A stretch of 64,000 nucleotides of DNA, from positions 434,001-498,000 of the forward strand of contig NZ_JAQGLB010000001.1 of NCBI RefSeq assembly GCF_027853965.1, written 5' to 3'. Source of the stretch: Saccharopolyspora indica. Lineage in GTDB: Bacteria; Actinomycetota; Actinomycetes; Mycobacteriales; Pseudonocardiaceae. Position 1 is the first letter of the stretch, and each line of letters opens with the position of its first letter. The notes under the pieces were generated by a model, which was not told the origin of the DNA, ran no database searches, and saw only the letters and a program-made list of their open reading frames with translations. A program made the translations under genes and the position numbers. Below, piece after piece: positions 9,271-17,368 of the stretch.

Positions 9271-9465
9271 TCAGTCGACCCGCTCGCCGCCTCCGGCGGT
9301 GCCCTGCGACGTCACGCCGATGTCCGCTGCTTGTTGCACGACGTGCCGCAGCGACCGGTGCAGCGCCGGGTCGTCCGAGGCCCGCAACTTCGACAGCGGG
9401 ACCGCTCCGAGGTCGACGAGCTCCGAGGAAAACCCTGGTCCGAGCTCGACTGGGAAGAATGCCAT
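9271..9465 (-). CDS. Putative RiPP precursor peptide (FxsA-like leader, no FxSxx tail)
   Basis: This 64-residue ORF starts at an ATG with GGAAGG six bases upstream. Its middle (VDLGAVPLSKLRASDDPALH, residues 17-36) matches the leader pattern of FxSxx-COOH precursors: an L/V-D-L start, a small hydrophobic patch, a DDP turn and an L-x-R-x-L helix. Known precursors end in F-x-S-x-x-COOH. This one ends in a glycine-rich tail finishing GGGERVD, with a VTSQ segment before it and no C-terminal phenylalanine. It lies 36 nt upstream of the HExxH hydroxylase gene on the same strand, so they are probably co-transcribed. I infer that the C-terminal 20 or so residues form the core. It could instead be a non-processed signalling peptide. 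Confidence 0.7.
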   Translation of the reverse strand: MAFFPVELGPGFSSELVDLGAVPLSKLRASDDPALHRSLRHVVQQAADIGVTSQGTAGGGERVD

Positions 9466-9548
9466 GTGACGACGCCTTCCTCTTGGCCAGCGCGTGCCGG
9501 GTGAGCACGTGCTGCCATGATCTCCCGGCCCCCCGGGATTGTGAAGAA

Positions 9549-9579
9549 GGTTTCCAACTCGTGGCGACTGTTGGAAACC
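9549..9579. promoter_or_regulatory. Perfect inverted repeat upstream of the precursor gene (operator candidate)
   Basis: GGTTTCCAAC (9549-9558) and GTTGGAAACC (9570-9579) are perfect 10-base arms around an 11-base spacer, so the arm centres are 21 bp apart, two helical turns. The site lies 84 bp upstream of the precursor start, in a 260-bp gap divergent from nothing else (the gnd gene beyond ends there). This spacing suits a dimeric helix-turn-helix regulator. No regulator gene for it is obvious in the window. Confidence 0.45.
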
Positions 9580-9725
9580 CGGGCTTCCGGCCGCCCCGCC
9601 CGAAGACCGGCCACCACGATTGGTCCGAACGGGTGAGCAAGGTCCTGGCCCGGTCGACCTGGTCCAGGCGGCGATCCTGGCGCGCGGCATCGGGCCGGCC
9701 TGACCGCCATTCGTCCACAGTAGAG

Positions 9726-11165
9726 TTACACCTGCACCTCGGAGCGGTCGCCTGCCCAGAGGGTGTGGAAGGAGCCTTCGCGGTCGGTGCGGCGGTAGGT
9801 GTGGGCGCCGAAGTAGTCCCGCTGGCCCTGGGTCAGCGCCGCCGGGAGGCGGTCGGCGCGCAGGGAGTCGTAGTAGGCCAGCGCCGCCGCGAAGCCCGGG
9901 GTCGGCACCCCTTGGCCGGTGGCCGCGCCGAGGACCGCTCGCCAGTCGTGCTGAGCATCGGCGATCTCGGCGGCGAAGGTCTTGTCGGACAGCAGGCTCG
10001 GCAGGTCCGGGCGGGTGTCGTAGGCCGCGCGGATGCGGTCGAGGAACGCGGCGCGGATGATGCAGCCGCCGCGCCAGATCGCCGCCACCGCGCCCAGGTC
10101 GATGTTCCAGTCGTACTCGGCGCTGCCCGCGGCGATCTCGTGGAAGCCCTGCGTGTAGGACACGATCTTCGACGCGTACAGCGCCTGCTCCACCTGGTCG
10201 GCGAACGCGTCGGACTCGGCTCCGCTGAGCGGCACCGCGGTCGGCCCGGCCAGGTCGCGGGAGGCCTCGCGCAGCGCGGTGTGGCCCGACAGCGACCTGG
10301 CGAAGACCGCCTCGGCGATGCCGGAGACCGGCACGCCGAGTTCGAGGGCGAGCTGCACGGTCCAGCGGCCGGTGCCCTTCTGCTCGGCCCGGTCGGCCAC
10401 CACGTCCACGAACGGCTTGCCGGTGGCGGCGTCCACGTGCGAGAGGACCTCGGCGGTGATCTCGATCAGGTAGGAGTCGAGCCGGCCGGTGTTCCAGGTG
10501 CGGAACACCTCGGCGATCTGGGCGGGGGAGTGCCCGGCGACGTCGCGCAGCAGCTGGTAGGCCTCGGCGATGAGCTGCATGTCGGCGTACTCGATGCCGT
10601 TGTGCACCATCTTCACGAAGTGGCCCGCCCCGTCGGGGCCCACGTGCGTCACGCACGGCGCGCCATCGGCGGCCTTCGCGGCGATCTTCTCCAGCATCGG
10701 GCCCAGCGACGCGTAGGACTCCGCGGAACCGCCGGGCATGATGCTGGGTCCGTGCAGCGCGCCCTCCTCACCACCGGAGATGCCGGTGCCGACGAAGTGG
10801 ATGCCGCGCTCGCGCAGGTCGCGCTCCCGGCGGCGGGTGTCGGCGAAGTGCGCGTTGCCGCCGTCGATGATCACATCGCCGTCCGCCAGCAGCGGCGCGA
10901 ACTCCTCGATCACCGCATCGGTGGGATCCCCGGCCTTGACCATGATCACCAGGCGGCGCGGGCGTTCCAGCGCCGCGACGAAGTCGGCGGCCGTTTCGGC
11001 GCCGATGAACTCGCCCTCGCCGCCGAACTCCTCCAGCAGCGCCCGGGTCCGCGACGCGGTGCGGTTGTGCACGGCGACGGTGTAGCCGTTGCGGGCGAAG
11101 TTGCGCGCCAGGTTACGGCCCATGACCGCGAGCCCCGTGACGCCGATCTGCGCTGACGTGCTCAT
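9726..11165 (-). CDS. gnd: 6-phosphogluconate dehydrogenase, decarboxylating
   Basis: This 479-residue enzyme has the length of the long bacterial 6PGDH class. It oxidatively decarboxylates 6-phosphogluconate to ribulose 5-phosphate in the pentose phosphate pathway, producing NADPH. Visible features are the N-terminal Rossmann motif GVTGLAVMGRNLARN, HNRTASRTR after beta-2 (typical of NADP preference), DGGNAHFADTRRRE, the substrate-binding GISGGEEGALHGPSIMPGG, and the catalytic lysine/asparagine motif HFVKMVHNGIEYADMQ. The all-helical C-terminal domain is complete, with RTDREGSFHTLW near the end. The ATG at 11165 gives a start matching the family. No operon partner is evident, and the next gene on the same strand is 139 nt upstream. 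Confidence 0.97.
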   Translation of the reverse strand: MSTSAQIGVTGLAVMGRNLARNFARNGYTVAVHNRTASRTRALLEEFGGEGEFIGAETAADFVAALERPRRLVIMVKAGDPTDAVIEEFAPLLADGDVIIDGGNAHFADTRRRERDLRERGIHFVGTGISGGEEGALHGPSIMPGGSAESYASLGPMLEKIAAKAADGAPCVTHVGPDGAGHFVKMVHNGIEYADMQLIAEAYQLLRDVAGHSPAQIAEVFRTWNTGRLDSYLIEITAEVLSHVDAATGKPFVDVVADRAEQKGTGRWTVQLALELGVPVSGIAEAVFARSLSGHTALREASRDLAGPTAVPLSGAESDAFADQVEQALYASKIVSYTQGFHEIAAGSAEYDWNIDLGAVAAIWRGGCIIRAAFLDRIRAAYDTRPDLPSLLSDKTFAAEIADAQHDWRAVLGAATGQGVPTPGFAAALAYYDSLRADRLPAALTQGQRDYFGAHTYRRTDREGSFHTLWAGDRSEVQV

Positions 11166-11304
11166 GAGAGGTCTTCCGTTCTCGTTGTGCGGGGTGGGAC
11201 CCGGTTGCGGGATGCGCGCGACGGGGCGGCCGCGACAATTCTCGGCCAGCGACCGCCCCGGCGCAGGGAACGGGCGCGCTCCCCACCTCCCGGCGACGTG
11301 CCCG

Positions 11305-12831
11305 CTAGCTCGTCCGGTGGCGCAACAGCGCGATGGCGAGCACGGCCAGCACAGCCGTGGTGATGGCCGCGGCTCCGGAAACCGCGTTCAACCCACCGGT
11401 GTAGGCCTCGCGTGCGAGGCCGAGGAGCTCACCGGCGAGCTCACCGGGTGCCTGCTCGGCGGCGGTGATCGCACCCGCCATCGTGTCGGCGGCGCGTTCG
11501 GCGGCCTCGGGCGGAATGCCCGCCGGCACCGAGCCCGCCATCTCGCCCCGGTAGGCGAGAGCGCCGAGGCTGCCCAGCCCGGCCGTTCCCACGGCCACAC
11601 CGAGCTCGGTGGTGGTCTCCGACATCGATGCCGCCGCACCGGCCTTGCCGGGCGGGGCCGCACCGACCGCCAGATCGGTGCCGAGCACATCGGCGGGTCC
11701 GCTGCCGAAGTAGGCGATGGCCAGGCCCACCACCACTGCGGCCAGCCCGACGGGACCGCCGACCTGGGCCAGGACCGCGAACCCGGTGGCCGAGACCAGC
11801 AGCCCGGCGCCGACGACGTACCCGGGCCTGATCCACCGGGCGGCCACCGGTGCCAGCATCGAGCTCGCCACCAGCGCCGCGGCGGCGGGCAGCAGCCACA
11901 GAGCGGCCCGCAGCGGCGAGATCCCATCGGCCATCTGCAGGTACTGCGCGACGAACATGGTGATCCCGCTCGTCGTCGCCGCCCCGAGCAGCAGCATCAG
12001 CAGCGCCGTGCTGAAGCCCCGGTCGGCGAACAACCGGAGGTCGAACAGGGGATCGGCCAACCGCCGCTGGCGCCGCACGAACAGCGCCCCGGCGACCAGC
12101 CCGGCCAGCAGGGCGAGCACCGCCGTCGCGGTGCTGCCGCCCCTGACCAGCTCCTTGAGGGCGTGCACGGGCGGCAGGACGGTCGCCAGCGACAAGCCGA
12201 CGCTGAGCAGGTCCAGGCGACCGGCCTCGGCGGCGCGCTGCTCGGGCAGCAGCGCGGGCCCGGCCACCAGCAGCAGCACCATCACCGGTACCGCAAGCAG
12301 GAACACCGAGCCCCACCAGAAGAACTCCAGCAGCGCACCACCGGCGACCGGCCCGACCGCGACACCGGCCATGAAGGTGCTCGACCACCCGGCGATGGCG
12401 ATCCGGCGCTGCCGCGGATCACCGAACATGGTGCTGATCAGGGCGAGCGTGCTGGGCATCAGGGTGGCGGCGACGGCGCCCAGGAGCGCTCGGGCGGCGA
12501 TGAGCATCCCGGCGCTGGTCGAGAACGCGGCCAGCACCGATGCCGCGCCGAACCCCGCGGCGCCGATCAGCAGCAGCCTGCGGTGGCCGATCCGGTCGCC
12601 GAGGGTGCCCGCGGTGAGCAGGAAACCGGCGATCGCGAAGCTGTAGGCGTCGGTGACCCACAGCAGTTCGACGCTGGTGGCGCCCAGCGCCGCGGTCAGG
12701 TGCGGGAGCGCCAGGAACAGCACGCTCATGTCCAGCGCGACCAGCAGGGTCGGCAGGCTCAGCACGGCCAGGCCCAGCCATTCCCGCAGGCCGGCCCGGG
12801 GCGGGGACGATTTCGTGGCAGAAGACGACAT
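11305..12831 (-). CDS. MFS multidrug efflux transporter, DHA2 (14-TM) family
   Basis: The 508-residue membrane protein fits the 14-helix DHA2 drug:H+ antiporter family (EmrB/QacA/SmvA-like). It has motif A-like GTLGDRIGHRRLLLIG after TM2, ALDMSVLFLALPHL in TM1 (motif D1), and motif C-like GPVAGGALLEFFWWGSVF in TM5. The start at 12831 is chosen because GGAG lies five bases upstream; an upstream ATG-type start would add 13 residues without homology. A 312-bp non-coding stretch precedes it. No adjacent regulator is visible, so the substrate and control are unknown. Export of quaternary ammonium compounds or antibiotics is the family expectation only. Confidence 0.88.
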   Translation of the reverse strand: MSSSATKSSPPRAGLREWLGLAVLSLPTLLVALDMSVLFLALPHLTAALGATSVELLWVTDAYSFAIAGFLLTAGTLGDRIGHRRLLLIGAAGFGAASVLAAFSTSAGMLIAARALLGAVAATLMPSTLALISTMFGDPRQRRIAIAGWSSTFMAGVAVGPVAGGALLEFFWWGSVFLLAVPVMVLLLVAGPALLPEQRAAEAGRLDLLSVGLSLATVLPPVHALKELVRGGSTATAVLALLAGLVAGALFVRRQRRLADPLFDLRLFADRGFSTALLMLLLGAATTSGITMFVAQYLQMADGISPLRAALWLLPAAAALVASSMLAPVAARWIRPGYVVGAGLLVSATGFAVLAQVGGPVGLAAVVVGLAIAYFGSGPADVLGTDLAVGAAPPGKAGAAASMSETTTELGVAVGTAGLGSLGALAYRGEMAGSVPAGIPPEAAERAADTMAGAITAAEQAPGELAGELLGLAREAYTGGLNAVSGAAAITTAVLAVLAIALLRHRTS

Positions 12832-13143
12832 GCGTACTCCGTCGAAGCGGTGGCGCGCGAACGGCGCCACGCGGACCAGGACAGGTGGCTCCGCGGAACC
12901 ACCGTGCGGTGCTTCGACGTCAGCAGGGGACGCGTGGAATCACCGGCCCTCGTTCGGCCGGTGCGGGGGCGACGCCTCGCGGCGTCAGCTCAGGCCACGA
13001 CCCGCCCGCGACGCAGAAGCACAGGTCAGAGCCATGCCGTTGACCACGATCGCCAAGCTCGTCCTCCCGCTCTCAAACACTGGTCCGAGGTGCCAACATC
13101 GCACGATCACCGGCTGCCCCGCAACGCCTTTTCCGGCCGTGCG
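12832..13143. other. Intergenic region, no gene recognised
   Basis: The 312 bp lie between the DHA2 transporter start and the end of the metallophosphoesterase gene, both on the minus strand. I see no open frame with a convincing ribosome binding site, no strong hairpin and no repeat. It should contain the promoter of the DHA2 transporter and the 3' end of the phosphoesterase transcript. Confidence 0.5.
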
Positions 13144-13983
13144 TCAGTCCTCGGGGAAGACCAGGCGCAGGACGTCGTCCGGGAGCCCGCGGCGCTTCCA
13201 CTCCCTCGGGTAGCCGACCGAGACCTCCTCGAAGCGGACCCCGTCGTGGAAGGTGGTGCGCGGGATGTGCAGGTGCCCGTAGATCACCGCAGCCGCGCGG
13301 TGGCGCAGGTGCCAGTCGGCGGTGCGCACGGTTCCGCACCACTGCGCGAACTCCGGGTACCAGAGCACGTCCGTGGGTTCGCGCACCAGCGGGTAGTGGT
13401 TGACCAGGACGGTCGGCAACCGCGGGTCGCACTCGGCCAGCCGCCGCTCGCTGTACTCCAGCCGGGCGCGGCACCACGCGTCGCGCGTCGGGTGGGGATC
13501 GGGGTGCAGCAGGTACTCGTCGGTGCACACCACGCCCGCCTCGCGGGCGATGGCGAGCGCTTCTTCCTTGGTGGCCGCGCCTTCCGGGACGAACGTGTAG
13601 TCGTAGCCCACGAACAGCGGGACGACGGTGACCGGTCCGCCCCGGCCGGTCCAGACCGGGAACTCGTCCTCCGGGGTGACCACGCCGAGCTCGCGGCAGC
13701 GCCGCACCAGCTCGCGGTAGCGCGCTTCACCGCGCAGCTGCAGGGAGTCCCGATCGGTGGTCCACAGGTCGTGGTTGCCGGGCACCCACACGACCTTCTC
13801 GAACCGCTCGGCGAGCAGGCCCAGCGCCCATTCGATCTGGTCGGAGCGTTCTGCGACGTCGCCCGCCACCAGCAGCCAGTCGTGCTCGGTGCGGGGCCGC
13901 AGCTTGCGGAGGATGTCCGCGTTCTCGCTCATCGCCACGTGCAGGTCGCTGATGGCCAGGAGCTCACCGGTTGAGGAGCGCAT
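13144..13983 (-). CDS. Calcineurin-like metallophosphoesterase
   Basis: The 279-residue cytosolic protein carries the ordered metal-ligand motifs of the calcineurin-like superfamily: SDLHV (D-x-H) near residue 14, GDVAERSDQ near 43, GNHDLW near 72, VNHYPLV in the middle of the C-terminal half, and YGHLHI (G-H-x-H) near 240. All ligands appear intact, so it is likely an active dinuclear metal hydrolase. The substrate is not predictable from sequence. The ATG at 13983 places the first beta-strand and D-x-H motif at the expected distance. It stands between unrelated genes; the downstream ABC operon runs the other way in coordinates but on the same strand, and starts far upstream. Confidence 0.92.
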   Translation of the reverse strand: MRSSTGELLAISDLHVAMSENADILRKLRPRTEHDWLLVAGDVAERSDQIEWALGLLAERFEKVVWVPGNHDLWTTDRDSLQLRGEARYRELVRRCRELGVVTPEDEFPVWTGRGGPVTVVPLFVGYDYTFVPEGAATKEEALAIAREAGVVCTDEYLLHPDPHPTRDAWCRARLEYSERRLAECDPRLPTVLVNHYPLVREPTDVLWYPEFAQWCGTVRTADWHLRHRAAAVIYGHLHIPRTTFHDGVRFEEVSVGYPREWKRRGLPDDVLRLVFPED

Positions 13984-14061
13984 GTGTCCGGACCGTAGTC
14001 GATCTCGCCCCCGAATGGTGGCGCGGTTCGGGCTGCGCTGGTGCGCGCCACGCGGTGCCGA

Positions 14062-15627
14062 TCAGTCCGGCCGGGCGCGGGTTCCCGCGGTGAACCGCAC
14101 CGCCGCGGTCACGAGGTCCTTCGTGACCGGGTGCCCGGGTTCGGCGAGGACCTCGGCGGTGCGGCCGCGTTCGACGATCCGGCCGCCGTCGACGATCACC
14201 ACGCGGTCGCTGCGCCCGGCGACGACGGCGAGGTCGTGGGTGATGACCACGAGCGCGCAGCCGGTGTCGTCCTGGAGCTCTTCGAGCACGTCGAGCAGGT
14301 CGGCCTGGGTCGTGGTGTCGAGTCCGGAGGTGATCTCGTCGCAGATCAGCACCTCGGGCCGGGCGAGCGCGGCGCGCACGAGAGCCGCCCGCTGGAGCTC
14401 CCCGCCGGAGAGCTCCGCCGGCCGTCGGGATGCGCTGGCCTCGGTGACGCCGAGCCTGGCGAGTTCGCCGGCCGCCCGCCGGCGAGCCTCGGTGCGACCG
14501 GCGCCGCGCAGCCGTTCGGCGGTGCGGGCGACCTGGTCCAGGACCGGGGCGAACTCGTTGAAGGAGGCGCGGGCGTCCTGGAACACGTACTGGATGCGGG
14601 CCGTCTGCTCGGGAGTGCGTTTCCGCAGCAGCGGCGGCAGCGGGGTGTCGCCGAGGCGGATCTCGCCGCTGCGGTGCGGGTGGAGCCCGGCGAGGCAGCG
14701 GGCCAGCGTGCTCTTGCCGCTGCCGGACCGTCCGACCACGGCCAGCGTTTCGCCCCGGTGGACCTCCACGGTCACGTCGTGCACGGTGTCGACGCGGCGA
14801 TGGCCCGCCACCAGACCGCGCACCGACACCACCGGGTCGCCGGGTTCCGGCGCTGCCCGCCCGGTTGCCGCGGGATCCGGCTGGGCGTCGATCAGGCGCC
14901 GCGTGCAGGGATGGCGGGGTGCGCCGAGGACTTCCTCGCACGGCCCGGTTTCCACGACCTCGCCGCGGTTCATGACCAGCACGTGGTCGGCCAGCGCGCG
15001 GACCAGGTCGAGGTCGTGGGTGAGCAGCAGCACCGCGATGCCCCGCGCGGCGACCGAGCGGAACTCCTCGACGAGCTGGCCGCGGATCACCGCGTCCTGC
15101 CCGGTGGTGGGCTCGTCGGCCACGAGTACCCGCGGCCGCCCGATGAGCTGGTGGGCCAGGACGACGCGCTGCTGCTGCCCGCCGGAGAGCTGGTGCGGGT
15201 AGCGGTGCAGCAGCTCCTCCGGCACCTGGGCTTGGCGCAACGCCTCCAGGACCCGCTGCCGCACGAGTTCCCGGCGTTCGCGGCGGGAACCCGCGCGGAC
15301 GTGCAGCCGCGCGATCTCCCGCAGCACCGGGCCGATCCGGCGTACCGGGTTCAAGGCGGCGGAGGGGTGCTGCGGGATGTAGCCGATGGTCCCGGCGGCC
15401 GGCGGGTGTGCCGGATCGACGGTCTCGCCGGCCACCTCGATGCTGCCGGAGACCTCGGCGCCCGGCGGCTTCTCGCCGAGCAGCGAGAGCGCGGTGGTGG
15501 TCTTGCCGCTGCCGGATTCGCCGACGAGCGCGGTGATCCCGCCCTCGGCGAGGTCGAACGACGCGCCCGAGACGATCGCGCGGTCGGCTGCGGTGACGGT
15601 GAGGTTGCGGACGCTGACGACGGTCAC
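14062..15627 (-). CDS. ABC transporter ATP-binding protein, fused double ATPase (Opp/Dpp/Cnt type)
   Basis: The 521-residue protein has two complete ABC ATPase domains in tandem, equivalent to DppD plus DppF. The first has Walker A GESGSGKT (36-43), signature LSGGQQQRVVLAHQL and Walker B VLVADEPTT. The second has Walker A GRSGSGKS, signature LSGGELQRAALVRAAL and Walker B VLICDEITSG. It energises the two permeases encoded directly upstream. The GTG start at 15627 overlaps the permease stop by four bases (GTGA), showing translational coupling. It is the last gene of the MFS-SBP-permease-permease-ATPase run under a Zur-like box. Confidence 0.92.
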   Translation of the reverse strand: MTVVSVRNLTVTAADRAIVSGASFDLAEGGITALVGESGSGKTTTALSLLGEKPPGAEVSGSIEVAGETVDPAHPPAAGTIGYIPQHPSAALNPVRRIGPVLREIARLHVRAGSRRERRELVRQRVLEALRQAQVPEELLHRYPHQLSGGQQQRVVLAHQLIGRPRVLVADEPTTGQDAVIRGQLVEEFRSVAARGIAVLLLTHDLDLVRALADHVLVMNRGEVVETGPCEEVLGAPRHPCTRRLIDAQPDPAATGRAAPEPGDPVVSVRGLVAGHRRVDTVHDVTVEVHRGETLAVVGRSGSGKSTLARCLAGLHPHRSGEIRLGDTPLPPLLRKRTPEQTARIQYVFQDARASFNEFAPVLDQVARTAERLRGAGRTEARRRAAGELARLGVTEASASRRPAELSGGELQRAALVRAALARPEVLICDEITSGLDTTTQADLLDVLEELQDDTGCALVVITHDLAVVAGRSDRVVIVDGGRIVERGRTAEVLAEPGHPVTKDLVTAAVRFTAGTRARPD

Positions 15628-16427
15628 CGGGCCTCCAGGAAGGTCGAACGGGGGTCGTGGTCGCGCAGCCACCGGTCGAAGGCCAGGTTCACGCCGATGG
15701 ACAGCGCGACGACCAGCAGCGCGGGCAGCACCACGGCCCAGGGCTGGATGAACAGGCCGACCCGGTTGCGGTCGACCATGGCCGCCCAGTCGCTGGTCTG
15801 CGGGGACACCCCGACACCCAGGAAGCTCGCCGAGGCGACCAGGTAGATCGCGCCGGTGAACCGGGTGCCCAGGTCGGCGGCCAGGGTGCGGCGCATCGCG
15901 CGCGCCGCGTAGTGCACGCCGATGCGGATCCGGCTCTCGCCCTGCAAGCGCATCGCCTCGACGGCTGGCCGGGAGGACAGCGAGAGCGCGGCCGCGCGGC
16001 TGATGCGCACCACGTCGGGCAGGTTGATCAACGTCACGACACCGATCAGCACCCACGGCACGCCGGGCGCGATGGAGGCCAGCAGCAGGAGCATCAGCAT
16101 CGACGGGACCGCCAGCAGCAGGTCGAGCGGTCGCATGATCGCTTCGTCGAGCGCACGGCTGCCGGTCATGCCGGCGACCAGGCCCAACGGCACCGCCAGC
16201 GCGTAGCTGCAGGCGGTGGCGGTGACGGCGGTGAGCACGAGGGACCGGCCGCCCAGCAGCACTTCGTTCCAGACGTCGCGGCCGACGAAGTCGGTGCCGA
16301 ACCAGTGCCCGCCGCCGAGCAGGAAGGCCACGTCCTTGGTGGTGTCGTGAGAGGCCAGCAGCGGCCCCAGAACCGCCAGCAGCAGCGGGACGGCGACGAG
16401 CGTCGCGGGGACCGCGTACCTTCTCAT
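15624..16427 (-). CDS. ABC transporter permease (DppC/CntC-like)
   Basis: The 267-residue inner-membrane protein has about six hydrophobic helices. Near the N-terminus it has the GTDFVGRDVWNEVLLGGRSL segment typical of DppC/OppC/NikC-type permeases. The cytoplasmic coupling helix region (EAMRLQGESRIRIGVHYAARAM) corresponds to the EAA loop. It pairs with the upstream DppB-like permease to form the channel. The ATG at 16427 overlaps the preceding stop by four bases (ATGA), and its own stop overlaps the ATPase GTG. The ligand class (peptide, nickel or metallophore) cannot be told from the permease alone; the context suggests a metal complex. Confidence 0.9.
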   Translation of the reverse strand: MRRYAVPATLVAVPLLLAVLGPLLASHDTTKDVAFLLGGGHWFGTDFVGRDVWNEVLLGGRSLVLTAVTATACSYALAVPLGLVAGMTGSRALDEAIMRPLDLLLAVPSMLMLLLLASIAPGVPWVLIGVVTLINLPDVVRISRAAALSLSSRPAVEAMRLQGESRIRIGVHYAARAMRRTLAADLGTRFTGAIYLVASASFLGVGVSPQTSDWAAMVDRNRVGLFIQPWAVVLPALLVVALSIGVNLAFDRWLRDHDPRSTFLEAR

Positions 16428-17368
16428 CGGCCGGCCTCCGCGGCGGGGGCGAGCACCCGTGCTGCGATGTCGGCGGTGAGGTTGACCAGCACGGTCGCCG
16501 TCGCGAAGACCACCGCCAGCCCCTGGATCACCGGGAGATCGCGGGCGGCGACCGCCTCCGTCAACGTGGTGCCCAGACCGGGCACCACGAAGATGGCCTC
16601 GACGACGATCACCCCGCCGACGAGCCAGTCGGTGGTGCGCGCGAGCTGCTGGACGGCCGGTGCCGCGGCGTTGGGCAGCGCGTGGGCGAAGCGCACGCGC
16701 GCCGGTGAGAGGCCCAGGCGGCGGACGTGGTGCACGTAGGCCGAGCGCTGCGCGTCGATCATCCCGGCGCGGATCAGCCTGCTCAGCGAGCAGATCGGGC
16801 GGAGCAGCAGCACGAAGACGGGCAGCACGAGCACGGCCGGGTCGCTCAGCAACGACGTTCCGACCGCGGTGGGCGGGAACCACCGCAGCTGCACGGCGAA
16901 CACGGTCACGACCAGGACGCCCATGGCGAACTCGGGCGCCGAGTACAGGCCGAGCGTGGTCCCGGTGACCAAGCGGTCCAGCAGACCGCCCTCCCGCCGC
17001 GCCGACAGCACCCCGAGCCCGATCGACAGCGGCACGAGCAGGGCGAGCGTCAGCGCGGCCAGCAGCAGGGTCGGCCCCGCGGCGGCGGCGATGATGTCCA
17101 CCACCGCCCGCGGGCCCACCAGTGACTGGCCGAAGTCACCGCGCAGCGCCGCGAGCAGCCACTCGCCGAGCCGTTGCCACGCGGGCTGGTCGAGGCCCAG
17201 TCGCTCCCGCAGGGCCGCGATGACCGCTGGATCCGGGTTGTCCCCGGCGATCGTCACGGCCGCGTCGCCCGGCAGGGCCTCGGCCAGGGCGAACACCCCG
17301 GCCACGACCAGCAGGACCTGGACCGCGCCGAGGAGCGCTCGCCGCGCCAGGTAGCGCGGGATCGTCAC
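16424..17368 (-). CDS. ABC transporter permease (DppB/CntB-like)
   Basis: The 314-residue membrane protein matches the DppB/OppB/NikB family. It has an N-terminal TM (YLARRALLGAVQVLLVVAGVF region), the periplasmic segment with LRERLGLDQPAWQRLGEWL and LRGDFGQSLVG, and a C-terminal EAA-like loop (AYVHHVRRLGLSPARVRFAH). The GTG at 17368 is preferred because it overlaps the SBP stop by four bases (GTGA) and sits right at the first TM helix. It forms a heterodimeric channel with the next gene product. No unusual features. Confidence 0.9.
   Translation of the reverse strand: MTIPRYLARRALLGAVQVLLVVAGVFALAEALPGDAAVTIAGDNPDPAVIAALRERLGLDQPAWQRLGEWLLAALRGDFGQSLVGPRAVVDIIAAAAGPTLLLAALTLALLVPLSIGLGVLSARREGGLLDRLVTGTTLGLYSAPEFAMGVLVVTVFAVQLRWFPPTAVGTSLLSDPAVLVLPVFVLLLRPICSLSRLIRAGMIDAQRSAYVHHVRRLGLSPARVRFAHALPNAAAPAVQQLARTTDWLVGGVIVVEAIFVVPGLGTTLTEAVAARDLPVIQGLAVVFATATVLVNLTADIAARVLAPAAEAGR

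Noticed and set aside
11089-13974. Open frame of 961 codons on the plus strand
   Set aside because: It is antisense to gnd, the DHA2 transporter and the phosphoesterase. Its composition is low-complexity G/R/Q/A, typical of shadow frames in GC-rich DNA.
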